A DNA stretch of 46,553 bases, from assembly GCA_004210915.1 (NCBI GenBank), contig SEGS01000018.1:1-46553 (forward strand). Direction: 5' to 3'. Origin of the DNA: Variovorax sp. (GTDB taxonomy: Bacteria; Pseudomonadota; Gammaproteobacteria; Burkholderiales; Burkholderiaceae_C). Positions 33,247 through 41,564 of the stretch are shown piece by piece. The translations under genes and the position numbers were made by a program. How positions within the stretch are numbered: the stretch's first letter is position 1; each line of letters begins with the position of its first letter. The notes beneath the pieces are model-generated. The model saw only the letters and a list, made by a program, of their open reading frames with translations. It did not search any database and was not told the origin of the DNA.

Positions 33247-34206
33247 ATGAAAAGATTTCTGACCGCCTTCTCGTTCGGCCTGGCCGCACTGGCTGCCCAT
33301 GCCCAAGGCTGGCCCGACAAGGCCGTGACCATGGTCGTGCCTTTCCCGCCGGGTGGCTCGACCGACCAGGTGGCCCGCGCGGTTGGCCCTTACCTGACGG
33401 ACAAGCTCAAGCACTCCTTCCTGGTCGACAACAAGGCCGGCGCAACGGGCACCATCGGCGCCACTTTCGTCAAGCGCGCGCCCGCCGATGGCTACACCTT
33501 CCTGGTCACTTCGCTGGGCCCGCTGGTCATCGTGCCGCACCTGCTCAAGGGCCTGCAGTTCGATCCGCTGAAGGATTTCGACACCATCACCGTGGCTGTG
33601 CAGTCGCCCAACGTGCTGGTGGTGCCCACCAACTCGCCGCACAAGAGCCTGGCGGACGTGGTGGCCTACAACAAGGCCAATCCCGGCAAGATGACCTTCG
33701 CCTCGGCCGGCAATGGCTCCAGCGACCACCTGACGGCCGAGCTGTTCTGGCAGCAGGTGGGCACCAAGGGCATCCACGTGCCCTACAAGGGCGGCGCACC
33801 GGCCCACACCGACTTGATGGGCGGCCAGGTCGATGCGTCCTTCCAGAACGTCAACTCGGTGCTGCAATACATCAAGGGCGGCAAGATGCGCCCGCTGGCC
33901 GTGACCAGCGCCAAGCGCTCGGCCGTGCTGCCCGACGTGCCCACCATGGCCGAAGCCGGCGTGCCCAATGTCGAGGTGACCTCGTGGCAAGCCATCGTGG
34001 CGCCCAAGGGTCTGCCGGCCGATGTGCGCACCAAGGCGCATGCCGCCTTTGTCGAAGCGCTGAACAGCCCGAAGATCAAGGACCAGTTCACCAGCATCGG
34101 CTTCGAGATGGTGACCAACACGCCTGCTGAGTTCGAGGCCTTCCAGCAGAAGGAATACGCCAAGTGGAAGAAGGTCATCGAGACGGGAAAGATCTCGATC
34201 GAATAA
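33247..34206 (+). CDS. Bug-type (TTT family) substrate-binding protein
   Basis: This is an exported binding protein of 319 residues. The signal peptide MKRFLTAFSFGLAALAAHAQG is followed by WPDKAVTMVVPFPPGG, FLVDNKAGATGTIGATFVKRA and VPYKGGAPAHTDLMGGQ. ATG 33247 follows AAGGAGACATTCC. It lies 38 bases after the lactonase and 4 bases before the dehydratase, so it is very likely the binding protein for the dehydratase substrate or its lactone. No membrane TctAB components are in the window. Confidence 0.94.
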   Translation: MKRFLTAFSFGLAALAAHAQGWPDKAVTMVVPFPPGGSTDQVARAVGPYLTDKLKHSFLVDNKAGATGTIGATFVKRAPADGYTFLVTSLGPLVIVPHLLKGLQFDPLKDFDTITVAVQSPNVLVVPTNSPHKSLADVVAYNKANPGKMTFASAGNGSSDHLTAELFWQQVGTKGIHVPYKGGAPAHTDLMGGQVDASFQNVNSVLQYIKGGKMRPLAVTSAKRSAVLPDVPTMAEAGVPNVEVTSWQAIVAPKGLPADVRTKAHAAFVEALNSPKIKDQFTSIGFEMVTNTPAEFEAFQQKEYAKWKKVIETGKISIE

Positions 34207-34210
34207 CTCC

Positions 34211-35341
34211 ATGACGCACGACAGCATCGCCTACATCCGCCTGTCGTCCTGCTACCTGCCGCTGGCGAATCCGATCAGCGACGCCAAGGTGCTGACCGGC
34301 CGGCAGAAGCCGATGACCGAGATCGCGATGCTGTTCGCCGAGATCGAGACGCGGGACGGTCACCGGGGCCTGGGTTTCTCATATTCCAAGCGCGCCGGCG
34401 GCCCCGGCCAGTTCGCGCATGCCAAAGAGGTCGCTCCCGCGCTGATCGGCGAAGACCCGAGCGATATCTCCAAGCTCTGGACCAAGCTCTGCTGGGCCGG
34501 CGCTTCGGTGGGCCGCAGCGGTCTGGCCGTGCAGGCCTATGGCGCGTTCGACGTGGCGCTGTACGACCTGAAGGCGCGCCGCGCCGGGCTGTCGCTGTCC
34601 AAGCTGCTGGGCGCGCAGCGCGACTCGGTGCGCTGCTACAACACCTCGGGTGGCTTCCTGCACACGCCGATCGAGCAGTTGTCGGTGAACGCCGCGGCCT
34701 CGATCGAGCGCGGCATCGGCGGCATCAAGCTCAAGGTGGGCCAGCCCGACGGCAAGATCGACATCCGGCGCGTGGAGGCCGTGCGCAAGCACCTGGGCGA
34801 CCACGTGCCGTTGATGGTGGACGCCAACCAGCAATGGGACCGGCCGACGGCGCAGCGCATGTGCCGGATCTTCGAGCAGTACAACCTGGTCTGGATCGAG
34901 GAGCCGCTGGACGCTTACGACCACGAAGGCCACGCGGCGCTGGCCGCTACCTTCGACACGCCGATTGCCACCGGCGAGATGCTGACCAGCCTGTCGGAGC
35001 ACTACGACCTGATCCGCCACCGCGCGGCCGACTACCTGATGCCCGACGCACCGCGCGTGGGCGGCATCACGCCGTTCCTCAAGATCGCCGCGCTGGCCGA
35101 GCACGCCGGCCTGAGCCTGGGCCCGCACTTCGCGATGGAGCTGCATGTGCACCTGGGCGCCTGCTACGCCACCGAGCCCTGGGTCGAGCATTTCGACTGG
35201 CTGGAGCCGCTGTTCAACGAACGGCTGGAGACCAGGGACGGCCGCATGCTGGTGCCCACGCGGCCCGGCCTCGGCCTGAGCCTGAGCGAGCGCGTCCGGG
35301 GCTGGACGCGCGAAGAGGTCGAGATCGGCAAACGGCCCTGA
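34211..35341 (+). CDS. L-talarate/galactarate dehydratase, enolase superfamily
   Basis: This enzyme dehydrates galactarate (and L-talarate) to 5-keto-4-deoxy-glucarate. The 376 residues align by memory with the Salmonella TalrD/GalrD along most of their length, including [24 protein letters not shown] and [13 protein letters not shown]. Catalytic Lys173 and Lys175 (KLKVG), metal ligands Asp204, Glu230 and Glu256, and His306 (GPHFAMELH) are all present and evenly offset from the Salmonella numbering. It starts 4 bases after the Bug gene. Substrate assignment is stronger than for most enolase homologues but still unproven. Confidence 0.9.
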   Translation: MTHDSIAYIRLSSCYLPLANPISDAKVLTGRQKPMTEIAMLFAEIETRDGHRGLGFSYSKRAGGPGQFAHAKEVAPALIGEDPSDISKLWTKLCWAGASVGRSGLAVQAYGAFDVALYDLKARRAGLSLSKLLGAQRDSVRCYNTSGGFLHTPIEQLSVNAAASIERGIGGIKLKVGQPDGKIDIRRVEAVRKHLGDHVPLMVDANQQWDRPTAQRMCRIFEQYNLVWIEEPLDAYDHEGHAALAATFDTPIATGEMLTSLSEHYDLIRHRAADYLMPDAPRVGGITPFLKIAALAEHAGLSLGPHFAMELHVHLGACYATEPWVEHFDWLEPLFNERLETRDGRMLVPTRPGLGLSLSERVRGWTREEVEIGKRP

Positions 35342-35343
35342 CA

Positions 35344-35369
35344 GGGGCGCACCTCTGCCGCGGCGCCCC
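35344..35369 (+). terminator. GC hairpin between the dehydratase and dapF
   Basis: GGGGCGC (35344-35350) and GCGCCCC (35363-35369) form a 7-base stem with a 12-base loop, directly after the dehydratase stop. No T run follows; a GATAAT box (35371-35376) sits seven bases before the dapF ATG, hinting at a separate promoter. Confidence 0.45.
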
Positions 35370-35382
35370 CGATAATCCGGGG

Positions 35383-36267
35383 ATGCGAATCCGCTTCACC
35401 AAGATGCAAGGCGCGGGCAACGATTTCGTCGTGCTCGACGAAACCCGCGGCGCGCGCGCGCTGAGCCCTGCGCAGTACCGCTTTCTGGCCGACCGCCATT
35501 TCGGGGTGGGTGCCGACCAGATCCTCACGGTGCGGCCTCCACCGAAAGACGCCGCGGAGGGCATCGACTTCCAGTACGTCATCCACAACGCCGACGGCGG
35601 CGAGGTGGAGCAGTGCGGCAACGGCGCGCGCTGCTTCATGCGCTTCGTGCGTGAGCACGGCCTCACGACGAAGGACGCGGTGCGCGTGCAGACACTCGCC
35701 GGCGTCATCGAGCCCCGCCTCGGGGCCGACGGGCGCGTCACCGTCGACATGGGCGCGCCGATCTTCGAGCCCGAGCGCGTGCCCTTCGACACGGCCGGGC
35801 TGTCCCCCACCGCCGACGGCGCGTGGCAGACCTGGCACCTGGCGCTGTCGACCCACGCAGAGGACGCGATCGTGCCGCTCGCCATCCTCTCGATGGGCAA
35901 CCCGCACGCGGTGCAAGTGGTGGCCGATACCGAGGCCGCAGCGGTGGCCGAGCAGGGCCCGCTGATCGAGCACCACCCGCGCTTTCCGCAGCGCGTCAAC
36001 GCGGGCTTCATGCAGGTGGTCGACCGCGGCCACATCAACTTGCGTGTGTACGAGCGCGGCGCCGGCGAAACGCTGGCCTGCGGTACCGGCGCGTGCGCCG
36101 CGGTGGTCGCCGGCATCCGCCTCGGCCTGCTCGATGCGCGCGTCGATGTGCAGACACACGGCGGCGTGCTGACCATCGAATGGGCAGGCGCGGGAACACC
36201 CGTCCTGATGACCGGCCCTGCCACCACCGTCTTCGAGGGCGAGATCGAGGTGCCGGACAAACCATGA
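35383..36267 (+). CDS. dapF: diaminopimelate epimerase
   Basis: This PLP-independent epimerase converts LL- to meso-diaminopimelate for lysine and peptidoglycan. The opening [16 protein letters not shown], the first catalytic cysteine in [17 protein letters not shown], and the second catalytic cysteine in [13 protein letters not shown] are all kept. The length of 294 residues is normal. ATG 35383 is used. The stop overlaps the DUF484 start. The order dapF - DUF484 - xerC matches the E. coli dapF-yigA-xerC arrangement. Confidence 0.96.
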   Translation: MRIRFTKMQGAGNDFVVLDETRGARALSPAQYRFLADRHFGVGADQILTVRPPPKDAAEGIDFQYVIHNADGGEVEQCGNGARCFMRFVREHGLTTKDAVRVQTLAGVIEPRLGADGRVTVDMGAPIFEPERVPFDTAGLSPTADGAWQTWHLALSTHAEDAIVPLAILSMGNPHAVQVVADTEAAAVAEQGPLIEHHPRFPQRVNAGFMQVVDRGHINLRVYERGAGETLACGTGACAAVVAGIRLGLLDARVDVQTHGGVLTIEWAGAGTPVLMTGPATTVFEGEIEVPDKP

Positions 36268-36953
36268 ACAACTTCAACCACAACGCCATGAACCCGATCA
36301 CCGAAGACGACATCGCCGACTACCTGGCCAACACGCCCGACTTCTTCGAGCGCCATGCGCAGTTGCTGGGCACGGTGCAGCTCACCAGCCCGCACGGCAA
36401 CCGCGCGGTGAGCCTGCAGGAGCGCCAGGCCGAGATGCTGCGCGAGAAGATCAAGGCGCTCGAGCATCGGCTGATGGACATGGTGCGCCACGGCACCGAG
36501 AACGTCGTCACGGCCGACCGCCTCCAGCGCTGGACCGCGGGCCTGCTCACCACCCGCGACCCGCGCGGATTGCCCTATCAGATCGTCGACCAGTTGCAAT
36601 CGCTGTTCCTGGTGCCGCAGGTCGCGATCAAGGTGTGGGACTGCGAGACCAGCTACCTGAACGAGGCCTATGCGCAGTGGGTGACCGACGACGTCAAGGC
36701 GCTCGCCACCTCTCTCACCTCTCCGTACTGCGGCCTCAACGCGGGTTTCGAGGCCACCAGCTGGCTCGCCGATGCACAGGCCGCCGTGTCGATCGCGCTG
36801 CTGCCGCTGCGCGCCGAGCCCAGCGCGCCGGCTTTCGGCATGCTCATCCTCGCGTCCCCCGACGGCCAGCGCTTCAACCCCGAGATGGGGACCGACTTCC
36901 TCGAGCGCATCGCGGACCTGGCGTCGGGCGCACTGTCGCGGCTGCGGCCTTGA
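36264..36953 (+). CDS. DUF484 family protein (YigA-like)
   Basis: This is a GAF-like cytosolic protein of 229 residues and unknown function. [20 protein letters not shown] at the N-terminus is the DUF484 signature. A coiled-coil stretch (about 48-75, with [19 protein letters not shown]) precedes the GAF-like domain containing LLPLR and [17 protein letters not shown] 36264 overlaps the dapF stop; an in-frame ATG eight codons later is also possible. It is always found next to dapF and xerC, suggesting a linked role. Confidence 0.9.
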   Translation: MNNFNHNAMNPITEDDIADYLANTPDFFERHAQLLGTVQLTSPHGNRAVSLQERQAEMLREKIKALEHRLMDMVRHGTENVVTADRLQRWTAGLLTTRDPRGLPYQIVDQLQSLFLVPQVAIKVWDCETSYLNEAYAQWVTDDVKALATSLTSPYCGLNAGFEATSWLADAQAAVSIALLPLRAEPSAPAFGMLILASPDGQRFNPEMGTDFLERIADLASGALSRLRP

Positions 36954-37010
36954 ACCCCGAGGCGCGCAACGCCGGGCGTCGCGCCACGGGCACGATCGAC
37001 GAGGCAAAGC

Positions 37011-38009
37011 GTGGCCGCCGCGTCTGACACCGCATCCGAGACCGCGGAACCGGCCGACGCCGGCTGGATCGACAGGTACCTGACGCACGTGCGCGTGGAG
37101 CGCCGGCTGGCCGCGCGCACGGTCGAGCTCTACGCCATCCATCTGCAGACCTTGCGCGAGAAAGCCGCCGCCGCTGGCTTGCCGCTCGCCCGCGTGCAGA
37201 CCGCGCATGTGCGGCGCTGGATGACGCAATTGCACAGCGCCGGCCGCGAGGCGCGCGGCATCGCGCTGGTGCTCTCGTGCTGGCGCAGCTTCTACCGCTG
37301 GCTCGGCAACGAGGGGTTGGTGGTTGCCAACCCGGTGCAGGACGTGCACGCGCCCAAGGCTGCGCGGCCGCTGCCCAAGGCGCTGGCTGTGGACGATGCG
37401 GTGCGGCTGGCCGAATGGCACGACCCCGAGGCCGACCCCTGGACCGAGGCGCGCGACCGCGCGATCGTCGAGATGCTTTACGGCTGCGGGCTGCGCGTGG
37501 GCGAATTGACTGGCCTCGACCTGCGCGCGAGCGGCACGGCGCGCGGCTGGGTCGACCTCGATGCGATGGAGGCCAGCGTGCTCGGCAAGGGCAGCAAGCG
37601 CCGCCTGGTGCCGGTCGGCAGCAAAGCGGCCGAAGCGCTGCGTGCCTGGATCGCCGTGCGTGACGGCTGCGCGGCGCTGCCCGCGGCCACCGCGCGCGAT
37701 CCGGCCTCGGCGGCGGCGTTGTTCATCGGCGCCCGCGGCACGCGGATGTCGTCGCAGGCCGTGTGGACGCTGCTGCGCGCGCGCAGCCTGCATGCCGGGC
37801 TCGCGGCGCCTGTGCATCCGCACATGCTGCGCCACTCGTTCGCGAGCCACGTGCTGCAATCGAGCAGCGACCTGCGCGCGGTGCAGGAGCTGCTCGGCCA
37901 CGCCAACATCACGACCACGCAGGTCTACACGCGGCTGGACTTCCAGCACCTGGCCAAAACCTACGATGCCTTTCACCCGCGGGCGAAGGCGAAAGACAAC
38001 GACGAATGA
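37011..38009 (+). CDS. xerC: tyrosine recombinase XerC
   Basis: With XerD this recombinase resolves chromosome dimers at dif. The N-terminal SAM-like core-binding domain (about 18-110) precedes the catalytic domain. Arg162 (GCGLRVGEL), Lys193 (GKGSKRR), His271 and Arg274 (HPHMLRHSFASH), His297 (ELLGHANI) and nucleophile Tyr306 (QVYTRLDF) form the active site. Length 332 residues. The start is GTG 37011; the preceding gap of 57 bases holds no gene. Its stop overlaps the methyltransferase start by four bases. Confidence 0.94.
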   Translation: MAAASDTASETAEPADAGWIDRYLTHVRVERRLAARTVELYAIHLQTLREKAAAAGLPLARVQTAHVRRWMTQLHSAGREARGIALVLSCWRSFYRWLGNEGLVVANPVQDVHAPKAARPLPKALAVDDAVRLAEWHDPEADPWTEARDRAIVEMLYGCGLRVGELTGLDLRASGTARGWVDLDAMEASVLGKGSKRRLVPVGSKAAEALRAWIAVRDGCAALPAATARDPASAAALFIGARGTRMSSQAVWTLLRARSLHAGLAAPVHPHMLRHSFASHVLQSSSDLRAVQELLGHANITTTQVYTRLDFQHLAKTYDAFHPRAKAKDNDE

Positions 38010-39229
38010 AAACGCTCCGCCTCAAGCCGGCCAAGGAAAAGTCGCTGCTGCGGCGCCACCCGTGGGTCTTCGAATCGGCCATCGCGCGCGGTGGTGCCGA
38101 CGCCGGCGAGACGGTGCGCGTCGAGTCGCACGACGGAAAATTCCTGGCTTGGGCCGCCTTCAGCCCGAGCTCGCAGATCCGCGCACGGGCGTGGAGCTTC
38201 GTCGAGACACAGCGCATCGACGCCGCCTTTCTGACATCGCTTTGTGCGCGCGCGGTCAACGCCAGAGCGCTGTTCGATCTGCAGAGCGACGGCGTGCGGC
38301 TGGTGCATGGCGAGGCCGACGGCTTGCCGGGGCTGATCGTCGACCGCTACGGCGACACGCTGGTCGCGCAGTTCGGATCGGCCGGGGTGGAGCGCTGGAA
38401 GGACGTGCTGGCTGATGCGTTGCTGGGCGCGACCGGGCTCACGAAGCTGTATGAGCGCTCCGATGCCAGCGGCCGCGAGCGCGAAGGCCTGAAGCCTGTC
38501 ACCGGCTGGCTGCGCGGCCAGCCCGCCGAGGGCCTCGCAGCCCACCCGACGGAAATCTCCATCCGCGAACACGACTGGCAGCTCAGCCTCGACATCGCGA
38601 CCGGCCACAAAACCGGTTTCTACCTGGACCAGCGCGACAGCCGCAAGCGCTTTGCCGAGATCGCGCAGCACCGCCAATTCCGGCGCGTGCTCAACTGCTT
38701 TTGCTACACGGGCGGCTTCACTGTCGCCGCGCTCGCGGGCCTGAAGGCGGCCGGTGCGCTCGAGGGTGCGACGCTGACCTCGATCGATTCGTCGCTGCCC
38801 GCGCTGGAGCGCGCGAAGGCGCACGTCGCGCTCAACGGCTACGACGGCGCGACTTGCGATTGGCTGGACGCCGACGTCAACGCCTCGCTGCGCCGCTTCA
38901 TCGAAGAGGGCCGCACCTTCGACGCGATCGTGCTCGACCCGCCCAAGTTCGCGCCCACGGTGGCGCACGCCGAGCGCGCCGCGCGCGCCTACAAGGACAT
39001 CAACCGCCTCGCGCTCAAGCTGCTGGGACCGGGCGGCGTGTTGCTCACCTTCAGTTGCTCGGGCGGCATCGGTGCCGACCTGTTCCACAAGATCGTGGCG
39101 GGCGCGGGGCTCGACGCGGGGGTCGACGGCTACATCAGCGAGCGGCTCGGCGCTGCGCCGGACCACCCGATGACGATCGAATTCCCGGAAGGCGAGTACT
39201 TGAAGGGTCTCGTGGTCGTGCGCAAGTAA
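38006..39229 (+). CDS. class I SAM-dependent rRNA methyltransferase, RlmI-like
   Basis: This is a predicted 23S rRNA m5C methyltransferase of 407 residues. An N-terminal PUA-like domain (about 1-70: LKPAKEKSLLRRHPWVFESAI) precedes the EEHEE-like segment with VRLVHGEADGLPGLIVDRYGD. The SAM site is VLNCFCYTGGFTVAAL, followed by an acidic strand end in LTSIDSS; IVLDPPKFAP is motif IV and FSCSGG is close to the active site. It overlaps xerC by four bases and is followed by a short hairpin (39242-39260). Confidence 0.92.
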   Translation: MKTLRLKPAKEKSLLRRHPWVFESAIARGGADAGETVRVESHDGKFLAWAAFSPSSQIRARAWSFVETQRIDAAFLTSLCARAVNARALFDLQSDGVRLVHGEADGLPGLIVDRYGDTLVAQFGSAGVERWKDVLADALLGATGLTKLYERSDASGREREGLKPVTGWLRGQPAEGLAAHPTEISIREHDWQLSLDIATGHKTGFYLDQRDSRKRFAEIAQHRQFRRVLNCFCYTGGFTVAALAGLKAAGALEGATLTSIDSSLPALERAKAHVALNGYDGATCDWLDADVNASLRRFIEEGRTFDAIVLDPPKFAPTVAHAERAARAYKDINRLALKLLGPGGVLLTFSCSGGIGADLFHKIVAGAGLDAGVDGYISERLGAAPDHPMTIEFPEGEYLKGLVVVRK

Positions 39230-39241
39230 GGAATCTTCCGC

Positions 39242-39260
39242 GGGCCTAAACTTTCGGCCC
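39242..39260 (+). terminator. weak hairpin after the methyltransferase gene
   Basis: GGGCC (39242-39246) and GGCCC (39256-39260) form a 5-base stem with a nine-base loop, followed by TTCCCC. It is a poor terminator but marks the end of the dapF-xerC unit. Confidence 0.35.
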
Positions 39261-39295
39261 TTCCCCGTTCCCCGTCCGTTTCCGGAGCATCTTCC

Positions 39296-40348
39296 ATGGC
39301 CCTCATCCCCGCGACCATCCTCACCGGCTTTCTCGGCTCCGGCAAAACGACGCTGCTCAAGCGCATCCTGACCGAAGCCCACGGCCAAAAGATCGCCGTG
39401 ATCGAGAACGAGTTCGGCGAAGAGAACATCGATTCCGACATCCTCGTGACCGAATCGAAAGAGCAGATCGTGCAGATGAGCAACGGTTGCGTCTGCTGCA
39501 CCATCCGCGAAGACCTGCGCGAGGCCCTGCAGATGCTGGCGGCCAAGAAGCGCCAGGGCCTGCTGGATTTCGACCGCGTGGTCATCGAAACCACCGGCCT
39601 CGCCGACCCCGGCCCGGTCGCGCAGACCTTTTTCATGGACGACGAGATCGCCGAGAGCTACCTGCTCGACTCGATCCTCACGCTGGTCGACGCCAAGCAC
39701 GCGCCGCAGCAGCTCAACGACCGCCAGGAAGCGCGCCGGCAAGTCGGCTTTGCCGACCAGATCTTCATCAGCAAGAGCGAGCTGGTGTCGGCCGAGGAAA
39801 CCGATGCGCTGATCCATCGCCTCAAGCACATGAACCCGCGCGCGCCGCAGCAGAAGGCGCACTTCGGCGAAGTGCCACTCAAGGACATCTTCGACCTGCG
39901 CGGCTTCAACCTGAACGCCAAGCTGGACATCGACCCTGACTTTCTGAAGGAAGAAGACCACGACCACCACGACCATGACCACGCGCACGGAGAGCATTGC
40001 GACCATCCGTCGCACGCGCACGAAGGCCATGGCCACCACCATCACACCGACGACGACGTCAAGAGCTTCGTCTACAAGGCCGATCGCGCCTTCGATCCGG
40101 CGCGGCTGGAGGACTTCCTGGGCGCCATCGTCAACATCTACGGCCCGCGCATGCTGCGCTACAAGGGCGTGCTCCACATGCAGGGCACCGAGCGCAAGGT
40201 GATCTTCCAGGGCGTGCACCAGTTGATGGGCAGCGACCTCGGACCCGAGTGGAAGGCGGACGAGGTGCGGCAGAGCCGGATGGTATTCATCGGCATCGAT
40301 CTGCCCCGGGACATCCTGGAGCAGGGGCTCGATCAATGCCTCGTTTGA
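39296..40348 (+). CDS. COG0523 (CobW/ZNG1-like) GTP-binding metallochaperone
   Basis: This is a G3E-family GTPase predicted to deliver zinc or cobalt. Walker A GFLGSGKTT is at residues 11-19, and the metal-binding motif CVCC at 65-68 follows NG. Between the GTPase and C-terminal domain lies a histidine-rich stretch (about 222-252) with some 15 His among 30 residues. The C-terminal CobW_C domain begins near KSFVYKADRAF. Length 350 residues. ATG 39296 follows GGAGCATCTTCC. Its neighbour is dksA, and COG0523-dksA pairs are known in zinc-response loci of other bacteria. Confidence 0.92.
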   Translation: MALIPATILTGFLGSGKTTLLKRILTEAHGQKIAVIENEFGEENIDSDILVTESKEQIVQMSNGCVCCTIREDLREALQMLAAKKRQGLLDFDRVVIETTGLADPGPVAQTFFMDDEIAESYLLDSILTLVDAKHAPQQLNDRQEARRQVGFADQIFISKSELVSAEETDALIHRLKHMNPRAPQQKAHFGEVPLKDIFDLRGFNLNAKLDIDPDFLKEEDHDHHDHDHAHGEHCDHPSHAHEGHGHHHHTDDDVKSFVYKADRAFDPARLEDFLGAIVNIYGPRMLRYKGVLHMQGTERKVIFQGVHQLMGSDLGPEWKADEVRQSRMVFIGIDLPRDILEQGLDQCLV

Positions 40349-40390
40349 GCACTGACCGCCTTTTGCCGGCCAGGTCCTGACTTCTCTCTA

Positions 40391-40585
40391 TACAATCGCG
40401 CGCCTGTTACGGGGCCACACCTGCTTCCGCAAGGATGAAGTGTGACTTTCGGCAGGAGGTACGACCGTTCCGGATCGCCTTCGGAGGTATAACCCCCGGG
40501 GTTCGCCGCCGGCGAGTACCCAGATGACAACGTGGAGCCCGCGTGGCCGCAAGCCTGCAGTGGCTCCCATGGGAGGAGATACCCA
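40391..40585 (+). promoter_or_regulatory. structured dksA leader with TATACAAT -10 and RBS-proximal hairpins
   Basis: A TACAAT -10 box (40391-40396) starts a leader of about 180 bases rich in inverted repeats: CACAC / GTGTG (40416-40420, 40440-40444), CGACCG / CGGATCG (40462-40477), AACCCC / GGGGTT (40491-40503), CGCC / GGCG (40504-40514) and GGAGCC / GGCTCC (40534-40539, 40562-40567). The last 3' arm overlaps CTCCCATGGGAG (40564-40575), which contains the start of the ribosome site. It thus has the layout of a cis-acting regulatory RNA. Confidence 0.55.
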
Positions 40586-41557
40586 GTGAAAGCGCGTTCC
40601 AGTTTGTCCAAGGAGCCAGTCACCGTGAAGAAACCCGTCGCCAAGGCCACGCCAGCCCCCAAGCCTGCCGTCAAGAAAACGACGACGGCAGCCAAGGCGG
40701 CCGCGCCTGTCGCGAAGAAGGTCTCCGCGCCGACGGCGGGCAAACCGCGTGTCGCCACGCCCACCGCAGCACCGGCGAAAGCCGCCGCCGCGGCCAAGCC
40801 CGTCAAGCCCGAGAAGGTCGCGACGGGTGCTCCGTCACCCTCCAGGGGCAGCGCCAAAGCCGCTCCACCAGTTTCACAGACCTCCATGAAAAAAACGGCA
40901 GCCGCCTCTTCCCCCGCCCCGGCGACAACTGCAAGCACCCCACTGACCGCCGCACCGGCGCCCGCACGCGGTGGCCGCGTGTCGCGCCTGTCGCAACTGA
41001 CCGTGCCGTCGATGCCCCAGTCCGTGGCCTCCACGGCCGCGAAGTCCAGCTTCATGCCGGTGCCTTCGACCGCGCTGGTCCCGCCACCGCACGTGGCCGT
41101 CAAGAAAGACCCGAAGCTCGCAGGCAACTGGAAAACCAAGTCGGCGGCCGAACTGGTCGACGCCGAAGTCATTGCCATGCCCGACGCGGAGTACATGAAC
41201 GACAAGCAGATGGCGTTTTTCCGCCTGAAGCTGATCGAGCTCAAGCGCGGCATTCTCGAGAACGCCGGCGAAACCACCGAGCACCTGCGTGAAGACACGG
41301 TGGTCGTACCCGACCCGGCCGACCGCGCGACCATCGAGGAAGAGCACGCACTCGAACTGCGCACGCGCGACCGCGAGCGCAAGCTGCTCAAGAAGATCGA
41401 GCAGTCGATCCAGCGCATCGATGCCGGCGACTACGGCTACTGCGACGAGACCGGCGAGCCGATCGGCGTCGGCCGGCTGCTGGCTCGCCCGACCGCCACC
41501 TTGTCGCTCGAAGCGCAGCAGCGCCGCGAGCTCAAGCAGAAGATGTTCGGGGACTGA
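40586..41557 (+). CDS. dksA: RNA polymerase-binding transcription factor DksA, long N-terminal form
   Basis: DksA binds the RNA polymerase secondary channel and with ppGpp tunes rRNA and amino-acid promoters. The core (last 135 residues) begins MPDAEYMNDKQMAFF, contains the coiled-coil with LREDTVVVPDPADRA, and ends YGYCDETGEPIGVGRLLARPTATL. Only one cysteine remains of the four in E. coli DksA, as is usual in betaproteobacteria. About 190 residues of Lys/Ala/Pro-rich low-complexity sequence precede the core. The GTG at 40586 has GGGAGGAG seven bases upstream; GTG 40625 with AAGGAG is a second option. Confidence 0.93.
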   Translation: MKARSSLSKEPVTVKKPVAKATPAPKPAVKKTTTAAKAAAPVAKKVSAPTAGKPRVATPTAAPAKAAAAAKPVKPEKVATGAPSPSRGSAKAAPPVSQTSMKKTAAASSPAPATTASTPLTAAPAPARGGRVSRLSQLTVPSMPQSVASTAAKSSFMPVPSTALVPPPHVAVKKDPKLAGNWKTKSAAELVDAEVIAMPDAEYMNDKQMAFFRLKLIELKRGILENAGETTEHLREDTVVVPDPADRATIEEEHALELRTRDRERKLLKKIEQSIQRIDAGDYGYCDETGEPIGVGRLLARPTATLSLEAQQRRELKQKMFGD

Positions 41558-41564
41558 GCTTCCG

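Noticed and set aside
40363..40396. TTGCCG as the -35 box for dksA
   Set aside because: The spacing to TACAAT is 22 bases, too long for sigma70; only the -10 is kept.
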